From the NCBI RefSeq assembly GCF_002939985.1, contig NZ_MDFM01000039.1:1-39248 (forward strand): a DNA stretch of 39,248 nucleotides, in the 5' to 3' direction. Numbering within the stretch: the first letter of the stretch is position 1; every line of letters begins with the position of its first letter. The notes under the pieces are model-generated. The model had not been told where the DNA came from. It saw only the letters and a program-made list of their open reading frames with translations, and did not search any database. Source of the DNA: Xanthomonas hortorum pv. cynarae. Its GTDB lineage: Bacteria; Pseudomonadota; Gammaproteobacteria; Xanthomonadales; Xanthomonadaceae. The translations under genes were made by a program, and so were the position numbers. This document shows positions 6,273 through 14,505 of this stretch, one piece after another.

Positions 6273-8450
6273 TCACGCTTTGGCTTTCGGCTTCCTCGCG
6301 GCTTTGGTGGTCGTCTTCTTGGCGGGGGATGCCTTGGGCTTCTTGGGCGCGTGTAGGTCCAGGAATGCGCCCAGCGCGGCACGTGCGCCCCGCTGCTCGT
6401 CGGTCAAGGTCACGCCCTTCTCGGCGGCCAGCTTCTCCGCGTAGGCCAGCTGCTTCTCACTGGGCGGCAAATTGCCATAGGTGGCGCTGTGGGCATCTAG
6501 GAACGCCTGCACGGCCACGTGGGAGCTGACGGCGTTGGCCGGCAGCGGGACGCCCAACTCCATTGCGATGAGCTGGGCATAGCGCAGCTGGCCTTCGCTG
6601 GGCACGCGGTTAGCGGCAGCCTTGGTCGCATCGCCCCGCACCGCGTCGATGATGCGAGTGACGTTGGCGGCGACCTTGGAAACGAACTCGTCGCGCGCTT
6701 CGATCGGCACCAAGCCACGGCGCAGCTCGTCCAGCTTTTCCTCCCACAACGCAGTAGTGGCGGCGTCGGTGATCGGCGCCGGCAGCATGGCAATCAGCTC
6801 ACGCGCCAGTGGCGTGCTGACGATGAATTTGCCTTGCGGCTCCAGGTAGCCGCGCTCGAGCAAGTTCTCGATGATGTCTCCGCGCGTAGCGTCGGTGCCG
6901 ATGCCGGCGTTTTCCTTCAGGCGTTTGCGCACTTCGGGGTTGGTGGCGAACTTGCCGACATCGAGCATGTCAGCGATCAAGTCGCCTTGTGTATAGCGCT
7001 TGGGCGGTCGCGTCTTCTTCGGCCGTAGTGCGGCCGCAGCGACAGTGCAGCGCGTGCCGTCCTGGATGTCAGGCAGCGCAGGGGTGGCCGTGTCGTCCTC
7101 GTCCTCGCTGTCCGGGTCCGTGCCAAATACGGATTTCCAGCCTTGGCCGGTGGGAACGCGGCCAGTGGCAGTAAACGGCACGCCGCCGACTTCCAGCGTC
7201 ATGCGGGTTTCGTTGAACGTGTAGTCCGGCAGCAGCGCAGCAAGGTAGTGCTGCGCGATCAGCAGAAAGGCGGTTTGCTCGTCATCGCTGAGCGTGCGGC
7301 TGGCGAGCGGCACACCCGTGGGCACGATGGCATGGTGTTCTGCTTTGTCTCTTTCCATCTTGGCGCTGTTGAAGACAGTGGGCCGGATGGTGGGTTTGTT
7401 GACGGTCAGTGCTGCCACGTGCCGCGCCAGTCCTGGCACCTGGGCGAGCGTTTCCAGCACACGGGGGATTTCTGCTTCCTGCTCATTGGGTAACACCATG
7501 CACGGCGTGCGTGGGTAGCTGGTCAGCTCTTTGTCGTACAGGCTTTGCGCGATGTTGAGCGTCTTTTTGGCGCTCCATCCAAATCGCCGCGAGGCCAGCT
7601 GCTGGAAGCGCGAAAGCGTCATCAGGGCGGGAGGCTTCTGCGACTTGCTTTCGTGGGCGACAGCGAGCGGTCCGCTGGCTCCGGTGGCGGCTGCAATGAT
7701 AGCTTCGGCGTCGGCGCGGTCGAAGATCCGGCCCTCATCTACGGGCGCATACGTCAACACCACACTGGCGCCGAGCGCTGTTTGCGCGGTGATTTCCAGG
7801 TCGTAATAGGTCGCCTCGCGGAACGCGGCGATGGCGGCATCACGGCGCACGACCAGGGCGAGGGTGGGGGACATCACGCGCCCCACATGGCGCGGCCCTT
7901 TCCCGCCAGCGGCACGGGATCGCAGGGTGTAGGCGCGGCTGAGATTCATGCCCATGAGCCAGTCGGCGCGCGAGCGTGCCTGGCTTGCCCAATACAGCGG
8001 CTCGCTGCTTTCTCCTGGCCGCAGATTGGCGATCGCTTTGGTGAGGCTTGCTGCATCGAGCGCGGAGTACCACAGCCGGCGCACCGGTCCGCGATAGGCG
8101 GCGTGGTCCAGTAGCTCACGGGCGATTGCTTCGCCCTCGGCTCCGCAGTCGGTGGCGATGATGATTTCGGTCGCCTTGGGGATGTTGGCCAGCAGCACGG
8201 CCAGCTCACGCTCCTTGTCAGCAGTCGGCTTGTGCTTCCATGCGCTGGGGATCATGGGCAGCACGTCGAAATTCCATGCTTCCCACGCTTTGTCGTATCC
8301 CGGTGGGGCCACTTGCTCCAGGAGGTGGCCACGTGCCCACGTGACCCGCCCATCGTCGGTATCGATATAGCCCTGACCAGGTTTCGGGTTGCCCAGCAGC
8401 GGGGCAATGTTCTTGGCCTGGTCGCGTTTCTCGCAGATCCATAGACGCAT
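6273..8450 (-). CDS. topB: Plasmid DNA topoisomerase III (type IA)
   Basis: 725 aa. The TOPRIM domain has Glu7 in WICEK and ATDCGAEGEAIARE (Asp101, Glu105); the second acidic DxD residue is Gly, as in several TopB proteins. The active-site tyrosine is Tyr312 in LTSYPRTPC, followed by the usual VLPNEQ segment. Near the C-terminus two copies of a P-S-x-x-Q-L-x-Y-A motif (around residues 617 and 664) form tandem helical repeats, and the last 25 residues are a Lys/Ala-rich basic tail. Type IA enzymes decatenate single-strand-containing intermediates; conjugative elements often carry one (TraE of RP4). The start is 1 bp from the upstream stop, so it is in an operon with the genes from 9395 down. 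Confidence 0.92.
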   Translation of the reverse strand: MRLWICEKRDQAKNIAPLLGNPKPGQGYIDTDDGRVTWARGHLLEQVAPPGYDKAWEAWNFDVLPMIPSAWKHKPTADKERELAVLLANIPKATEIIIATDCGAEGEAIARELLDHAAYRGPVRRLWYSALDAASLTKAIANLRPGESSEPLYWASQARSRADWLMGMNLSRAYTLRSRAAGGKGPRHVGRVMSPTLALVVRRDAAIAAFREATYYDLEITAQTALGASVVLTYAPVDEGRIFDRADAEAIIAAATGASGPLAVAHESKSQKPPALMTLSRFQQLASRRFGWSAKKTLNIAQSLYDKELTSYPRTPCMVLPNEQEAEIPRVLETLAQVPGLARHVAALTVNKPTIRPTVFNSAKMERDKAEHHAIVPTGVPLASRTLSDDEQTAFLLIAQHYLAALLPDYTFNETRMTLEVGGVPFTATGRVPTGQGWKSVFGTDPDSEDEDDTATPALPDIQDGTRCTVAAAALRPKKTRPPKRYTQGDLIADMLDVGKFATNPEVRKRLKENAGIGTDATRGDIIENLLERGYLEPQGKFIVSTPLARELIAMLPAPITDAATTALWEEKLDELRRGLVPIEARDEFVSKVAANVTRIIDAVRGDATKAAANRVPSEGQLRYAQLIAMELGVPLPANAVSSHVAVQAFLDAHSATYGNLPPSEKQLAYAEKLAAEKGVTLTDEQRGARAALGAFLDLHAPKKPKASPAKKTTTKAARKPKAKA

Positions 8451-8451
8451 G

Positions 8452-8760
8452 TCAGCGCTCCGGGTCGTTGGCGGCGGTGTCGTTGGCGGCGGTGTCGTTG
8501 GCGGCGGTGTCGTTGGCGGCGGTGTCGTTGGCGGCGGTGTCGTTGTCGGCTGGCGTGTCGGTTGGCAACAGCAGCCAGAACATCGCCAGCGAGAGGAACC
8601 CGATAGCGACAGCCGCAGCGGGCAGTGACAGCCAGAAAAATACGATGGCGGCGAGCATGCCGACGATCACGATGCTGGCGCGGGCAGGGCGTGACCACTG
8701 CGACATGGCGTAGAGCGTTTCGCCGATGCGATATCCCAGACTCTTTGCGGGTGTGTTCAT
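8452..8760 (-). CDS. Small membrane protein with a (NDTAA)5 tail, 102 aa
   Basis: Two adjacent hydrophobic segments (about residues 28-46 and 47-66, ASIVIVGMLAAIVFFWL and AVAIGFLSLAMFWLLL) predict a hairpin in the inner membrane, followed by a polar tail of five identical NDTAA pentapeptides and NDPER. The tail is encoded by a perfect 15-bp tandem repeat (8464-8538). The start ATG at 8760 is preceded by GGAG (GGAGTTAGCTC). It lies immediately upstream of topB with 1 bp between them. The family is unknown; the repeat number is likely to vary between related plasmids. Confidence 0.65.
   Translation of the reverse strand: MNTPAKSLGYRIGETLYAMSQWSRPARASIVIVGMLAAIVFFWLSLPAAAVAIGFLSLAMFWLLLPTDTPADNDTAANDTAANDTAANDTAANDTAANDPER
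8464..8538. repeat. Five perfect 15-bp tandem repeats
   Basis: Unit GTCGTTGGCGGCGGT repeated five times without change, followed by a diverged sixth copy (8539-8553). It encodes the NDTAA repeats of the membrane protein; unit length of 15 keeps the frame, so copy-number change is tolerated. Confidence 0.95.
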
Positions 8761-8836
8761 GAGCTAACTCCGGCGGGTTGTTGCGTGCGACCGCACCGAG
8801 TGGGCGGCCGCACGAACAGATGGCGTCACAGTGCGG

Positions 8837-9076
8837 TCATGCGGCCGGCTTGGCTTGCTCGGCGAGGTACTTGGCGAACTCGCGATTGCGCTCTAGCGCA
8901 TGGTCGATCAGCGCAACGGCTGCATCGTTCCAATCTGGCTTTGCGCCAGCGGTTTGCGCGTAGAAGTCGCAGAAGGCGTCAACGCGCTTGACTAACGCTG
9001 GGTCGAATTGCAGTCGCTTGGTGACACGTTCGGTTTTGACGGGGATTTTCGGCAGTGCCGATGTTTGACGGGCCAT
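8837..9076 (-). CDS. Small plasmid protein, possibly RHH-like, 79 aa
   Basis: Not recognised by name. After a basic N-terminus (KIPVKTERVTKRLQF) comes DPALVKRVDAFCDFYAQTAG and WNDAAVALIDHALERNREFAKYL, a strand-helix-helix pattern like ribbon-helix-helix DNA-binding proteins. It is 10 bp downstream of another small basic gene and 77 bp upstream of the membrane-protein gene, in the same direction. A regulatory or relaxosome-accessory role is possible; this is inference from the pattern only. Confidence 0.55.
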   Translation of the reverse strand: MARQTSALPKIPVKTERVTKRLQFDPALVKRVDAFCDFYAQTAGAKPDWNDAAVALIDHALERNREFAKYLAEQAKPAA

Positions 9077-9086
9077 GTGGTTGTTC

Positions 9087-9395
9087 CTAGAGCGGGTAGC
9101 GATTGGCTACGGCGGTGGTGATGACGACGCTGATCGTGACGCCCAGCTTTTTGGCGTATTTGCTGACAGCGTTGTGCAGTGGAACGGACAGGTGGAAGCG
9201 GAGACGTTCGCGATCTAGCTTGCGATAGATCCCGCCGGCCACAAGGGTGGTGGGTTGAAGCAGAAATTCTTCCATGAGGTGTTGCATAAACATGCGTCGG
9301 CTGAGTCCGGCGCGCTGTGCATCGCGGTCAATCGCTTTCATCTGCTTAGGGGCCACGTTCGCGACAACTTGTCGCCGAGCGGCTTTTGCAGGCAT
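9087..9395 (-). CDS. Small plasmid protein, probable DNA-binding, 102 aa
   Basis: A basic N-terminus (PAKAARRQVVANVAPKQMKAIDRDAQRAGLSRRMFMQHL) followed by a second similar unit (RFHLSVPLHNAVSKYAKKLGVTISVVIT) looks like two RHH-type strand-helix-helix modules in tandem. Start placed at the ATG at 9395; the longer frame to 9476 would read into trbI. A half-copy of the plasmid-wide operator lies 37 bp upstream (9432-9454), so the gene probably has its own promoter, separate from the trb operon. The function is unknown. It might be a transfer regulator. Confidence 0.55.
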   Translation of the reverse strand: MPAKAARRQVVANVAPKQMKAIDRDAQRAGLSRRMFMQHLMEEFLLQPTTLVAGGIYRKLDRERLRFHLSVPLHNAVSKYAKKLGVTISVVITTAVANRYPL

Positions 9396-9431
9396 AGCTT
9401 TTGGCTCCGTTGGGTGGTTGGTGAAGCCAGC

Positions 9432-9454
9432 GGAGTTTATCGATATTGCACACG
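9432..9454. promoter_or_regulatory. Plasmid-wide operator, half-site copy
   Basis: The right arm ATTGCACACG is clear (9445-9454); the left arm is not conserved. It is 37 bp upstream of the ATG at 9395, the same spacing as other copies. Confidence 0.4.
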
Positions 9455-9465
9455 TTAGATCGCGA

Positions 9466-10809
9466 TCACGGACCATAGGGCGGCAGCGCCAAGTCTTTGT
9501 TGACCATCACCGCGACCCTTTGGCCCGGCCTGATTTCCAGTGTCGGCTGGATGTTGATGCTGCGCTGAAGCAGCTGTGCGCCGGCCTGGTTGATTGACTG
9601 CGCCGCGCCTTGGGACGCGGCTTGACCGGCGTCACGCTGGAAAGAGGAGAAGCTGTCGCCCTCAGCGGTGGCAACGGCTGCAGCAACCGTGCTGGACAGC
9701 AAGACGCTAGACAGCACCTTGCCCCAGTGATTGTTCACCTTGTCGCTCACGCCAGCGTAGCCGGATAGGTCAACGCCGGGCATGCCTTCCAGGTCGAGAC
9801 TGGACCCGTTCGGAAAGCGCAACCGCTGCCACACCAGCAATACGCGGTTCTGTCCGAAGGTGACGCGCGAATCGTATGCGCCGATCAGCACTGAACCTTG
9901 CGGGATGATCACGTACCGGCCGGTCGGGGTGTCGTAGACCGGCTGTGACACCTGGGCGGTGATCAGGCCGGGTAGATCGCTATTGATGCCGGTCAGGAAC
10001 AGGGCAGGGATCAGCACGCCGGCACTGACGACGGTCGGCGTTGCTGGCGGTGTCAGACGCGATTGCAACGTGCCTGTATCGCGCTTTTCGTCCATGAACT
10101 GGCGCTTGTCGTCCTGTCGGTTTGCGTCATCGCGACCGGTCTTGTCGCCGCCGTTGGCGCCTGCAGCTGCCGCCGCTGCTTGGGCAAGCATCTGCTGCTG
10201 CAGAGCATCGGGCGCTTCGGGCGGCATCCCACCGAACGCCTGCGGCCTCATGTTGCCGGCCTGACTTGGTGCACCTCCCTGCTGGAAGCTGGTTTTCGCG
10301 TAGCGGGCGTTGGCAGCCTGCTGCAGGCGCTGTAGATCCTGCTGCGCGGCGAACTGCTGCGCGGCTGTCTGGGGCGGTGCACGACCGCCGCCGTAGGCGC
10401 GCGTTTCGGCTTGCTGCTGGGCCTCGTATTGCATTTGCCCGACCTCGCCCGGCATCGGTGGCCCCAGCTTCGGGGCACGCTCTGCACGTTGCTGTGCGGC
10501 CGTGGCGTAATCGCCCGGCAGCGCATTGAACGCCTCGGGCTTGGTCGCCATGTTCGTGGTCGGCGGCTGATCCTTAGCTTTGTTCTGGTTGGGCTTTTGC
10601 GTGAAAGCCTGGACGAACGCCAATGCGATCAGGATGCCCGCGATGCCGGCGATGATGCCGACCTTCTTCTTGTCCAAACTCTTGATCTTCGGCTTCGGCG
10701 TGCCCAAGGGAATGGGCGCGTCCTGGGGCGGCGTGTAGCCCCGCGAGGCTGACTCGCCAGTAACAGGATCGCGTTCGTCGTCAGCCGGGGTTCCGTTCGT
10801 GGTCTGCAT
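9466..10809 (-). CDS. trbI: Conjugal transfer protein TrbI (VirB10)
   Basis: 447 aa. A short cytoplasmic part, one transmembrane segment (about residues 49-67, VGIIAGIAGILIALAFVQA), a Gln/Ala/Pro-rich periplasmic linker (about 75-240), then the conserved VirB10/TrbI C-terminal domain (about 250-440; VLIPALFLTGINSDLPGLITAQVSQPVYDT and IIPQGSVLIGAYDSRV). It spans both membranes and forms the outer part of the core channel with TrbG and TrbF. The length is close to RP4 TrbI (about 460 aa). It is the last gene of the trb cluster, 15 bp after trbG. Confidence 0.93.
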   Translation of the reverse strand: MQTTNGTPADDERDPVTGESASRGYTPPQDAPIPLGTPKPKIKSLDKKKVGIIAGIAGILIALAFVQAFTQKPNQNKAKDQPPTTNMATKPEAFNALPGDYATAAQQRAERAPKLGPPMPGEVGQMQYEAQQQAETRAYGGGRAPPQTAAQQFAAQQDLQRLQQAANARYAKTSFQQGGAPSQAGNMRPQAFGGMPPEAPDALQQQMLAQAAAAAAGANGGDKTGRDDANRQDDKRQFMDEKRDTGTLQSRLTPPATPTVVSAGVLIPALFLTGINSDLPGLITAQVSQPVYDTPTGRYVIIPQGSVLIGAYDSRVTFGQNRVLLVWQRLRFPNGSSLDLEGMPGVDLSGYAGVSDKVNNHWGKVLSSVLLSSTVAAAVATAEGDSFSSFQRDAGQAASQGAAQSINQAGAQLLQRSINIQPTLEIRPGQRVAVMVNKDLALPPYGP

Positions 10810-10824
10810 GCGGCACCTGTTTGA

Positions 10825-11817
10825 TTAGCGACGGCGGATCGTGATGGTCTGCTTAGCACCGACGCGCAGCTCTGCGCGATCGAACACGCGATCCACGATG
10901 TAGGTCGGGCCGGTAGTGCCGTTCGCCACACCCTTGACGCGGTAGTTGACCAGCAGCGGTTCGCCCTTCTCGATCAGGAACAGGGCCGGGGCGTCGGTCG
11001 CATTGAGCGTGGCCGGCATGCGGATATAGGTCTGCGCACCGTCGTCAAAGACCTGCATGGGCTTCCAGGAATAGCGGCCGCCCTTGATGTCGTAATTGAA
11101 GTGAAGCGCATCCGGGGCCACGGCCACCGGCTCGACCGCTTCGCGCTTGGCCGCGACGGCTTGCTTCGCTTTCCAGGTGTCCATCGGGTACTGCCATGAC
11201 ACACTCGGCATGCTCCAATCGGCCACGCTGCGCGCAGTGACCAGGTAGGTGCGACGATTGGTGGCAATGAACAGGTCGTTGGTCAGACCTGGCTCCACGG
11301 CTTTGAGTACCAGGTGCACTTGCTCGCCGGCATCGGTGCCGCTGGTGACCTGGCTAATCAGCCACCGCACAGTGTCCGAGCCATTGACCTCGCCCGTCAG
11401 CTGTTCGCCGGGCTGGAAGTCGATCACGGTCTGACGGCCTGCGCCGACATAGATCGTGTAAAGCGCACCAGGCCGGTAGGTGAAGATTGTTTGACCGCCG
11501 ACGTTCGCCGTGCTGCTGCTCGTTGGCACCTGGCGCGCCTGGCCGACGTACTCGGCCACTTGGGCGCGCTGCTTGCTGTCGAAGTCCGACCGCGCTTTGG
11601 CGACACGGGGAGACAGCCGCTCTGGCTGCGCGGGTGGTGGCACATATGCCGGCGTAGACGTGGCTGCGGTGTCTGGCAACGGGTTCGCATTGGCAGTGGC
11701 TGTAGCGTTGTCATTGAGCGCGCTGGTGATGGCAGGCACTTGGGGTGCAGTCTGCGCGTTGGCAGCGCCGGCAGTCAGCAGTAACAGGGGCAGGATGTGC
11801 GTCTTCATGGTTTGCAT
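10825..11817 (-). CDS. trbG: Conjugal transfer protein TrbG (VirB9)
   Basis: 330 aa from the ATG at 11817 (an ATG at 11808 is also possible; neither has a strong ribosome-binding site). N-terminal signal peptide KTHILPLLLLTAGAANAQ with cleavage after ANA. The VirB9/CagX domain follows a Pro/Ala-rich stretch: TIFTYRPGALYTIYVGAGRQTVIDFQPGEQ, LFIATNRRTYLVTARS and the C-terminal FNYDIKGGRYSWKP and RPTYIVDRVFD-type region. It is the outer-membrane-proximal partner of TrbI. The gene follows trbF by 25 bp. Confidence 0.92.
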   Translation of the reverse strand: MQTMKTHILPLLLLTAGAANAQTAPQVPAITSALNDNATATANANPLPDTAATSTPAYVPPPAQPERLSPRVAKARSDFDSKQRAQVAEYVGQARQVPTSSSTANVGGQTIFTYRPGALYTIYVGAGRQTVIDFQPGEQLTGEVNGSDTVRWLISQVTSGTDAGEQVHLVLKAVEPGLTNDLFIATNRRTYLVTARSVADWSMPSVSWQYPMDTWKAKQAVAAKREAVEPVAVAPDALHFNYDIKGGRYSWKPMQVFDDGAQTYIRMPATLNATDAPALFLIEKGEPLLVNYRVKGVANGTTGPTYIVDRVFDRAELRVGAKQTITIRRR

Positions 11818-11842
11818 AGTGTTTGCACTCGTAGGCGAAAAA

Positions 11843-12553
11843 TTAGGGGGCGCTACCGATGTCGCGCTGCCAATTGAAGTCAGTGATGAACAAGCCAAGC
11901 GGGTTCACCAGCTCGACCTTGGGGTCGGGCGTGCTTTGCTTGATGGTGAACGTGGAGGTCCACGTCGCCCGCTCTTTGACCTGGCCCTGGTCGGTGAAGC
12001 TCGTTTCCACCCACCGCACCTGGTAGCTGTCGGCCGACACGGGCACCACGGAGGTGACTTGCGTGGTGACGGTTTCTTGGCCGACCTTGCTCATGGTCGA
12101 ACCCGGCACGCGGGCTTCGGCATTGAGCTTGTTTGCTGATGCCGGGGTCATGAAGCTGTAGGCCTCGCTCCATGCCGACTTCACAACCACCGGATCAAGC
12201 GGGACGGTGCGAACTAGCTCGACCCAATGTTTGAGGAAGTAGCGTATTTCCGCCGAGCCGGGCGTGTAGTTGGGGCTTGCATAGCCCACAACCTGCGGGG
12301 CGCCATCGGTGTTGATGCGCGCGATAAGCGGCTTGGGCGGTGGCCGGTTGCTGAGGGCAATGAGTCCACCGGCCAGCACGACCGACAACGCATAGCCGCC
12401 GAGTGCTTGCCAGCGCCATGCGCGCTTGTCGCTTTCCGCTTTCTCAAGTTTGTCTGTCCAGCCCTTGCGCGCTGAATCGTGGTGTGGGGACATCGGCGCC
12501 GAGCTGGGACGCTGGCCGACGGGCGTTTGCAGTAGGTCTTTGGTGCTGCTCAT
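11843..12553 (-). CDS. trbF: Conjugal transfer protein TrbF (VirB8)
   Basis: 236 aa. A cytoplasmic N-terminus, one membrane segment (about residues 48-68, ALGGYALSVVLAGGLIALS) and a periplasmic NTF2-like VirB8 domain (IRYFLKHWVELVRTVPLDPVVVKSAWSEAY, then VRWVETSFTDQGQVKERATWTSTFTI and the end VNPLGLFITDFNWQRDI). VirB8 proteins nucleate the inner-membrane complex. The gene is 6 bp downstream of trbL, in the order L-F-G-I known from RP4 and Tn4371-type systems. Confidence 0.92.
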   Translation of the reverse strand: MSSTKDLLQTPVGQRPSSAPMSPHHDSARKGWTDKLEKAESDKRAWRWQALGGYALSVVLAGGLIALSNRPPPKPLIARINTDGAPQVVGYASPNYTPGSAEIRYFLKHWVELVRTVPLDPVVVKSAWSEAYSFMTPASANKLNAEARVPGSTMSKVGQETVTTQVTSVVPVSADSYQVRWVETSFTDQGQVKERATWTSTFTIKQSTPDPKVELVNPLGLFITDFNWQRDIGSAP

Positions 12554-12559
12554 GCGTTG

Positions 12560-14038
12560 TTAGCTCTCGTCGTTTGTTGGGGCAATCGTCGGGTTCCCAC
12601 TACCGCCACTGCTGGTGGTTGTGGCTCCTTTCACAGCCGTGGTTGTTGCTTTGGCGACCGTTGCTGCGTCGCTGAATCGCTGCCTGCCCGCTTCCAGCCG
12701 TTCCGGCGATGGCGTGGGCGGCGCAGGCGGTGACGATGCGGTCGGGGAAACACCGCCGCCCATCGTCACGCCCTGCGACCAGGCATCTTTCACGGCAGCG
12801 CCGGCATTGGTGACTGGCGAAGCGGCCATTCGGCCCGCTTGGGTCACACCGGCTGCGGCGTAGCTGGCACCAGCTGACACACCGCGATCGATGTTGGCGG
12901 CGGCAGCTGACCCGAACTTCATAGCGGCCTGGCCTAGCCGGGTGCTTGCGGCACGTTGAAGTCCAGCCGCTGCGGCTTGGCCGGCCGGCGTGGTGCTTGC
13001 GGCCATCAGCCCAGCAATTACGCCACCACGCACACCCGGATTACTCAGTGCGGCCGCACCAGCTCCTGTGCTGTTCGCGGCGGCGGCACTGCCAGCGCCG
13101 TGGATCTGCCCAGCGGCGGTGATGGTCTTGGCTGCACTGGCTGCGCCCATGCGGCCCAGCGCGGCGGCACCAACGCCGGCACCGATCGCAGCTGCGCCGG
13201 CACCGATTGCCACGCCGGCCGCACTGCCGGCGGTCAATGACGGCGAGCCTGAGAGCAAGCCACCCGCCACTGCTGGGGCATGCACCGCAATGATTGCCAT
13301 GACAATCGCGGAGCCGGCCAGCAGCCACGTAACCATCAACGGTGGGGCTGGGCTAAGTGCGAACGTGTTGAGTACCGGCCCGTAGACGGCAATGATGAAG
13401 CTCAGAACCATCAATTTGACGCCCTGTGCAATCACTGCGCCGATGGCCTTCTCCGCGAGAAACGCTGTGTGATTGCTGATCCCCCACGGCACTAGGATCA
13501 GACCCAATACAGCGACAAGGGCGAACTCAACCTGCGTGAGCAAACAGGTTAGCGCTAAGACGAAAAACGCGCCTAATACAAACAGCTCCGCAACCGTGTA
13601 TTGGAAGACAACCGCCAGCACGGCAATTTTCTGGTACCACGGCCCCTCTTGGATGCGCGCAATTTCGTCCTGGATAGGCTTGATGACAACCATTGCCTGA
13701 TCAAGGATGCGGCTAGGGTCATTGACTAATGGCACACCTGTTCCACCGCCAGCTAGTGAGCCGATCTGGGCGAGGCCTTCGGCAGTGCCTTTGGTCAACG
13801 TTGGCCACGATGCCACCAGGAAGGCAAAGAAGCCGATGCGCAGTAGCTTGCGGAGGAATGGCGCGGTGAAGTCCTCACCGCGCAGCGCCCAAAATAGTGC
13901 AGCTAGCGCAATCTCGATTGCAGCTAGGGTGCCGAGAATTGCTTGAGCGCGGGGTGTGATGATCCCAAACCCGTTGGCGAACACATTCTGGAACGCTCGC
14001 AATAGCTGTGTGAGGAAGCCAGTTGTAGTCGGGTCCAT
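12560..14038 (-). CDS. trbL: Conjugal transfer protein TrbL (VirB6)
   Basis: 492 aa polytopic inner-membrane protein: several hydrophobic segments between about residues 35 and 255 (AIEIALAALFWAL, FFVLALTCLLTQVEFALVAVLGLILVPWG, LLAGSAIVMAIIAVHAPAVAGGLLSG), then a long Ala/Gly-rich, low-complexity C-terminal tail ending in a Pro/Ser/Thr-rich stretch. This layout is typical of TrbL. It forms part of the translocation channel. It is 11 bp downstream of trbK and 6 bp upstream of trbF. Confidence 0.9.
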   Translation of the reverse strand: MDPTTTGFLTQLLRAFQNVFANGFGIITPRAQAILGTLAAIEIALAALFWALRGEDFTAPFLRKLLRIGFFAFLVASWPTLTKGTAEGLAQIGSLAGGGTGVPLVNDPSRILDQAMVVIKPIQDEIARIQEGPWYQKIAVLAVVFQYTVAELFVLGAFFVLALTCLLTQVEFALVAVLGLILVPWGISNHTAFLAEKAIGAVIAQGVKLMVLSFIIAVYGPVLNTFALSPAPPLMVTWLLAGSAIVMAIIAVHAPAVAGGLLSGSPSLTAGSAAGVAIGAGAAAIGAGVGAAALGRMGAASAAKTITAAGQIHGAGSAAAANSTGAGAAALSNPGVRGGVIAGLMAASTTPAGQAAAAGLQRAASTRLGQAAMKFGSAAAANIDRGVSAGASYAAAGVTQAGRMAASPVTNAGAAVKDAWSQGVTMGGGVSPTASSPPAPPTPSPERLEAGRQRFSDAATVAKATTTAVKGATTTSSGGSGNPTIAPTNDES

Positions 14039-14049
14039 CGCTATCCGTC

Positions 14050-14505
14050 CTATTGCTTGGTGACAGGGGCCGTCTTGGTCTGCGCATCAGGCCACCACTG
14101 TGAAACCGGTTTGGCCGGCTCCACAGTGGAAGGTGCAAACGCATCGGCCCGCTTGGGCTTGCGGGCGGATGTTTGTTGGCCTGGTGTAGGGCATGCACGT
14201 TGTGCTGCATCGCCATTTGCGCGCGCCATATTCAACCTAGTCTTCAAGTTGTCGGCCGCGCTCTTTCCATACGTGGTGTCGATCAACGCGCTGCACTCGG
14301 CATCAAATAGCAATGCGCATCCGCATTTGGCCGGCACCGTCTTAGGAAGTACGGCTGGGGCTTCACAGGTGAACGACGCTTCGCAAGGACTTCCTGCCGC
14401 GACTGCCTGCTCTGCATGCTTTGCTTTCTCGACATCGGGTTGCGCTGTGCAGCCGGCGAGGCAGACAGCAGCAAGCACGACGGAGGCGAGGACGCGGGCG
14501 TTCAC
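14050..14505 (-). CDS. trbK: Lipoprotein in TrbK position (entry exclusion candidate), 151 aa
   Basis: The signal peptide ends in the lipobox LAGC (Cys19). The mature part has several cysteines (PCEASFTCEAP and KCGCALLFDAEC), probably disulfide-bonded. In P-type systems trbK sits between trbJ and trbL and encodes the entry-exclusion lipoprotein; here the position fits but the protein is about twice the RP4 length, so identity rests on context. I choose the GTG at 14505: GGAG lies 7 nt upstream and the GTG overlaps the trbJ stop as GTGA, implying translational coupling. Its C-terminal part contains KPVSQWW, echoing KPVGEWW at the end of TrbJ. Confidence 0.65.
   Translation of the reverse strand: MNARVLASVVLAAVCLAGCTAQPDVEKAKHAEQAVAAGSPCEASFTCEAPAVLPKTVPAKCGCALLFDAECSALIDTTYGKSAADNLKTRLNMARANGDAAQRACPTPGQQTSARKPKRADAFAPSTVEPAKPVSQWWPDAQTKTAPVTKQ

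Noticed and set aside
8389..8713. Plus-strand frames over the 15-bp repeats (GGVV repeats)
   Set aside because: Shadow of the minus-strand NDTAA repeat; the minus frame has membrane helices, a ribosome site and operon spacing.
11802..11832. Further operator copy before trbG (GTTTGCACTC)
   Set aside because: Only one weak arm, inside the trb operon; within chance similarity.
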